From an uncultured Bacilli bacterium (GTDB lineage Bacteria > Bacillota_I > Bacilli_A > RF39 > UBA660), in the NCBI GenBank assembly GCA_947585065.1, contig CANPWX010000033.1, forward strand, positions 1-9,074: a stretch of 9,074 bases of DNA, given 5' to 3'. Shown here piece by piece: positions 7,315-9,074 of this stretch (its first letter is position 1; every line of letters starts with the position of its first letter). The notes under the pieces were generated by a model. The model saw only the letters and a program-made list of their open reading frames with translations, ran no database searches and was not told where the DNA came from. The translations under genes and the position numbers were made by a program.

Positions 7315-7329
7315 TACACTTTAAGTGTA
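7315..7329 (-). promoter_or_regulatory. 15-bp perfect dyad in the pgsA-HD leader, possible operator
   Basis: TACACTT-T-AAGTGTA is a perfect 7-1-7 inverted repeat. It lies between the candidate -10 and the AGGAG ribosome binding site, overlapping both the -10 hexamer and the expected transcription start. That is where a dimeric repressor would bind; as RNA it could alternatively form a short hairpin beside the Shine-Dalgarno. Recognition of a known regulator's box is not claimed. Confidence 0.4.
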
Positions 7330-7332
7330 TCA
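7324..7332 (-). promoter_or_regulatory. Possible extended -10 promoter of the PgsA-HD gene
   Basis: The minus strand reads TGATACACT, an extended -10 (TG-n-TACACT, 4 of 6 in the hexamer), 22 bases before the ATG at 7302. The -35 position at 17 bases reads TTTTCT and is poor. A promoter is expected here because a terminator closes the upstream gene. Confidence 0.35.
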
Positions 7333-7345
7333 CAAAAATAAAAGA

Positions 7346-7373
7346 AAGAAAAGGACTCTGAAAGTCTTTTCTT
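7346..7373 (-). terminator. Rho-independent terminator after the surface-protein gene
   Basis: On the minus strand AAGAAAAGACT (7373-7363) and AGTCCTTTTCTT (7357-7346) form an 11-bp stem with a single bulged C around the loop TTCAG. A T-rich run follows (TCTTTTATTTTT, 7345-7334). It begins 16 bases after the stop codon of the 510-residue surface protein and separates that gene from pgsA-HD. Part of the stem also pairs on the plus strand, but no T tract follows there. Confidence 0.65.
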
Positions 7374-7389
7374 ATCTTTGAACAAAGTA

Positions 7390-8922
7390 TTATTCTAAAC
7401 CAAGCACATAAGGTGTATCATATGAGCCATTACCTTCAGAAACTAATACTGAAGGAGATAAATATGCTGTCGGGTAAATAAATCGAATAGCACCTACATT
7501 TCGAATAAAAATACCTGGAGGCCCAGTTATCGCGAAAGCATAACGAAACGCCTGGTCCTCCCGGAACGCAGTGGATGGAGATATAAACCATTCGTTAACT
7601 AGTCCGAGCCAATTGTAAGTAAGGCCACATTCGAAATCACCATAAGGTGCATAAGAACGTAACAACTTCTCACTGAGACATTGATTTCTAATCTCTGTAG
7701 AACCACCTACAGCATATCCCCAATCACTTGGGTACATTAGCCCAACTCTTGCTTTTGTTTCACTATCTCCTTCTATTGGCCATGTAGTAGGATTATTATT
7801 CAATACTTGATCTCCTCTTTCATATTGATAGGCGGTAGCTGTTAAAACTGATGCAGTATCCCAACCACCTAAGTTCCATACGATACCATCATCTATCATT
7901 TTTTGAGCTTCTTCGTTTAATCCCGTACTGCTAAAATCACCTTGAGAATTATAATAATCTTCATTTAATAATTTCATTAATGTTGATTTTGTCCAATCAT
8001 TGTTATTTTCTTCATTCCATTTATACATATCTTCTAAACGAGCATTTCTTACAATTTTAACTCTTTGTTCTACATTACCACTTTTTGTTTTGACATTTAC
8101 GAGACCTATAATGTTCCATAGTTCATCATTAAACATTACATAATTATAAACATAATCTGGTTGAGGATTATACGAATTATAGCGAATCCCAGCATATCGA
8201 TATTCTGGTGTTTCTTTCCATTCACTTCCTAATTCTGTTCCATCATTCTTATGATCCACTACATATAATCCATTACCTTCTGTAGCTTTTGGAAGTGCTA
8301 GTATCGTATCGACAAGCGTTACTTTTGGTATTTCTTTTGCATAGGTTGCTATAATACTTACTTTACTTGCAAATGTCTTATTCATCGCATCTGTATCATC
8401 CATCGTGATATCCTCATCCATCCATAACCTTAACTCAAATGTCTTTTCTTCTTTCTCTTTCATATATCCAGTTTGTAATTGATAGCTTTCCACAGCATCA
8501 TCTATTGTTGTATCTACACTATCATTATTTGTTAATAAATGAATTGTTCCACCTTTATTTACTTCATTTAGTTTTTCTTTTATGAATCGACTATCTAATC
8601 TCTGATCTCCTAAAGACACTCCTTTTGATTTATCTAATACTTCTAAATTGATTTGATATTTGACATTATTATTACAATTATTTTTTACAGTAAAAGTAAA
8701 TGGTTTTAACTGTTCTCCTTCACTATCTAAAATAGGATATGCTGGATCTAATTGAATTGGATCTTTTTCGTTCATTAATGTTACATCAAAACAACTTGTT
8801 GCTAAATTGTTAATATTTGTTTGTCTTAACACTAGTACCCAATAAGCATAAGAAATGCCTACTACACTTAATAATATTATAGTTATTCCTAAAATAATTA
8901 ATACAGTTTTTCTTTTTTTCAT
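7390..8922 (-). CDS. Exported or membrane-anchored surface protein with C-terminal lectin-like variable domain
   Basis: A 510-residue protein I cannot name. It starts with a basic MKKRK and a hydrophobic segment (about 6-30) ending in SYAYW, which is either a membrane anchor or a signal peptide. Residues about 35-195 look like a beta-rich domain; the arrangement of SYAYW, a Cys/Val strand, an Asn/Pro stretch and FTFTVKNN is reminiscent of TasA/camelysin-like exported proteins, but that is resemblance only. Residues about 240-510 contain FNDELWNIIGLVNV, VKIVRNARL, a W-T-K-S-T-L-M-K-L-L segment, ARVGLMYPSDWGYA, EWFISPS and the ending YPTAYLSPSV...GNGSYDTPYVL. This matches the layout I know from DUF6273/DUF1566-like C-type-lectin-fold proteins (W-x2-SP ... 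(V/I)RP ... L). The only four cysteines form two likely pairs (44/83 and 415/432). The ribosome binding site is weak (AAGTGGGA). It follows a partial paralogue by 30 bases and is probably co-transcribed with it. Its 3' end is anomalously poor in adenine. Confidence 0.8.
   Translation of the reverse strand: MKKRKTVLIILGITIILLSVVGISYAYWVLVLRQTNINNLATSCFDVTLMNEKDPIQLDPAYPILDSEGEQLKPFTFTVKNNCNNNVKYQINLEVLDKSKGVSLGDQRLDSRFIKEKLNEVNKGGTIHLLTNNDSVDTTIDDAVESYQLQTGYMKEKEEKTFELRLWMDEDITMDDTDAMNKTFASKVSIIATYAKEIPKVTLVDTILALPKATEGNGLYVVDHKNDGTELGSEWKETPEYRYAGIRYNSYNPQPDYVYNYVMFNDELWNIIGLVNVKTKSGNVEQRVKIVRNARLEDMYKWNEENNNDWTKSTLMKLLNEDYYNSQGDFSSTGLNEEAQKMIDDGIVWNLGGWDTASVLTATAYQYERGDQVLNNNPTTWPIEGDSETKARVGLMYPSDWGYAVGGSTEIRNQCLSEKLLRSYAPYGDFECGLTYNWLGLVNEWFISPSTAFREDQAFRYAFAITGPPGIFIRNVGAIRFIYPTAYLSPSVLVSEGNGSYDTPYVLGLE
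7471..7680 (-). other. Adenine-depleted 3' segment, candidate DGR variable region
   Basis: This part of the surface-protein gene encodes residues about 415-484. I counted the coding strand by hand: 44 A, 74 T and 92 G+C in 210 bases; the 3' half (7471-7575) has 19 A, 36 T and 50 G+C of 105. A control from the same gene (8701-8805) has 43 A, 30 T and 32 G+C of 105. Only adenine falls; T does not. Asparagine, frequent earlier in the protein, nearly vanishes (one Asn in residues 450-484). The segment falls in the lectin-like domain, between conserved EWFISPS and YPTAYLSPSV, where surface loops are diversified in retroelement targets. Template repeat and reverse transcriptase are not in the window, so its ends are approximate. 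Confidence 0.5.
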
Positions 8923-8952
8923 TTAAAAATCATCCCACTTTCATAAATTAAT

Positions 8953-9074
8953 TTAAGGTAATTCTATTTCAAATGCTGTTTCAGGAGTCTTTCCATCTCC
9001 ACTTTTTATTATAACATCTGCACTTAAAGTAATAGTTGGTTTTACGGCAAAATAATTGTCATATTTTTCTTGAA
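8953..9074 (-). CDS. C-terminal fragment of a second surface protein of the same family (cut by window edge)
   Basis: The last 39 codons of a gene entering from the right edge, ending in TAA at 8955-8953. The tail reads FAVKPTITLSADV followed by KSGDGKTPETAFEIELP. It aligns with the end of the next gene: VKPTITLSADV against IYPTAYLSPSV, then GDGKTPETAFEIEL against GNGSYDTPYVLGLE. This supports a tandem pair of paralogues with the same C-terminal (K/R/Y)P...L...V...G-x-G fold. Unlike its neighbour, this tail keeps the adenine-rich composition typical of the region. Function is unknown beyond the shared fold; N-terminal features lie outside the window. Confidence 0.7.
   Translation of the reverse strand, partial: QEKYDNYFAVKPTITLSADVIIKSGDGKTPETAFEIELP

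Noticed and set aside
7471..7680. Simple horizontal acquisition as the reason for the odd composition at the end of the surface-protein gene
   Set aside because: A GC-rich import should lose A and T alike; here A drops strongly while T does not. The flanking parts of the same domain have ordinary composition. Not formally excluded.
1..9074. Mycoplasma-type genetic code (TGA as tryptophan)
   Set aside because: Two genes end in TGA at family-typical lengths, and tryptophan is TGG wherever codons were read.
1..9074. Reverse transcriptase, template repeat, CRISPR array, tRNA or rRNA gene, insertion sequence
   Set aside because: I looked for each and saw none; the gaps between genes are at most about 110 bases and hold only promoters, terminators and ribosome binding sites.

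Overview
The window is AT-rich and every gene lies on the minus strand, so transcription runs from the high coordinates to the low ones. Gene content (EzrA, membrane-anchored FtsK/SpoIIIE, a NifZ-type cysteine desulfurase next to ThiI) points to a low-GC Bacillota of the Bacilli side. The surface proteins at the right end are of a kind I associate with uncultured gut Bacilli; that is recall, not a search. Two genes end in TGA and tryptophan is encoded by TGG wherever I read codons, so the standard bacterial code is in use rather than the Mycoplasma code.

Layout in the direction of transcription: (1) 9074-8953, the last 39 codons of a surface protein. (2) 8922-7390, a 510-residue exported or membrane-anchored paralogue of it, whose 3' end has an unusual, adenine-poor composition. 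(3) A hairpin terminator at 7373-7346. (4) 7302-6202, a CDP-alcohol phosphatidyltransferase (PgsA-like) fused to an HD-type phosphohydrolase domain, preceded by a 15-bp perfect dyad. (5) A consensus TTGACA-17-TATAAT promoter driving ftsK (6139-3863), which ends in a terminator hairpin built from its own last codons. (6) A tight cluster with its own promoter: ezrA (3755-2034), a HAD-family 5'-nucleotidase (2031-1447) and a nifZ-type cysteine desulfurase (1460-321). (7) thiI, entered only at its N-terminus (263-1), with a second promoter of its own.

The housekeeping part covers division and envelope (EzrA regulating FtsZ rings, FtsK clearing DNA from the septum, PgsA-HD making anionic phospholipid) and tRNA thiolation (the desulfurase passes persulfide sulfur to ThiI for 4-thiouridine).

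The most unusual signal is at the 3' end of the surface-protein gene. Over 7471-7575 the coding strand has 19 A, 36 T and 50 G+C of 105, against 43 A, 30 T and 32 G+C in a same-length control from the 5' part of the gene (8701-8805). Adenine alone is depleted while T is not. That is the footprint expected of adenine-directed mutagenesis by a diversity-generating retroelement, in a C-terminal domain that looks like the lectin-type fold such elements diversify. No reverse transcriptase or template repeat lies in the window, so this remains an inference.
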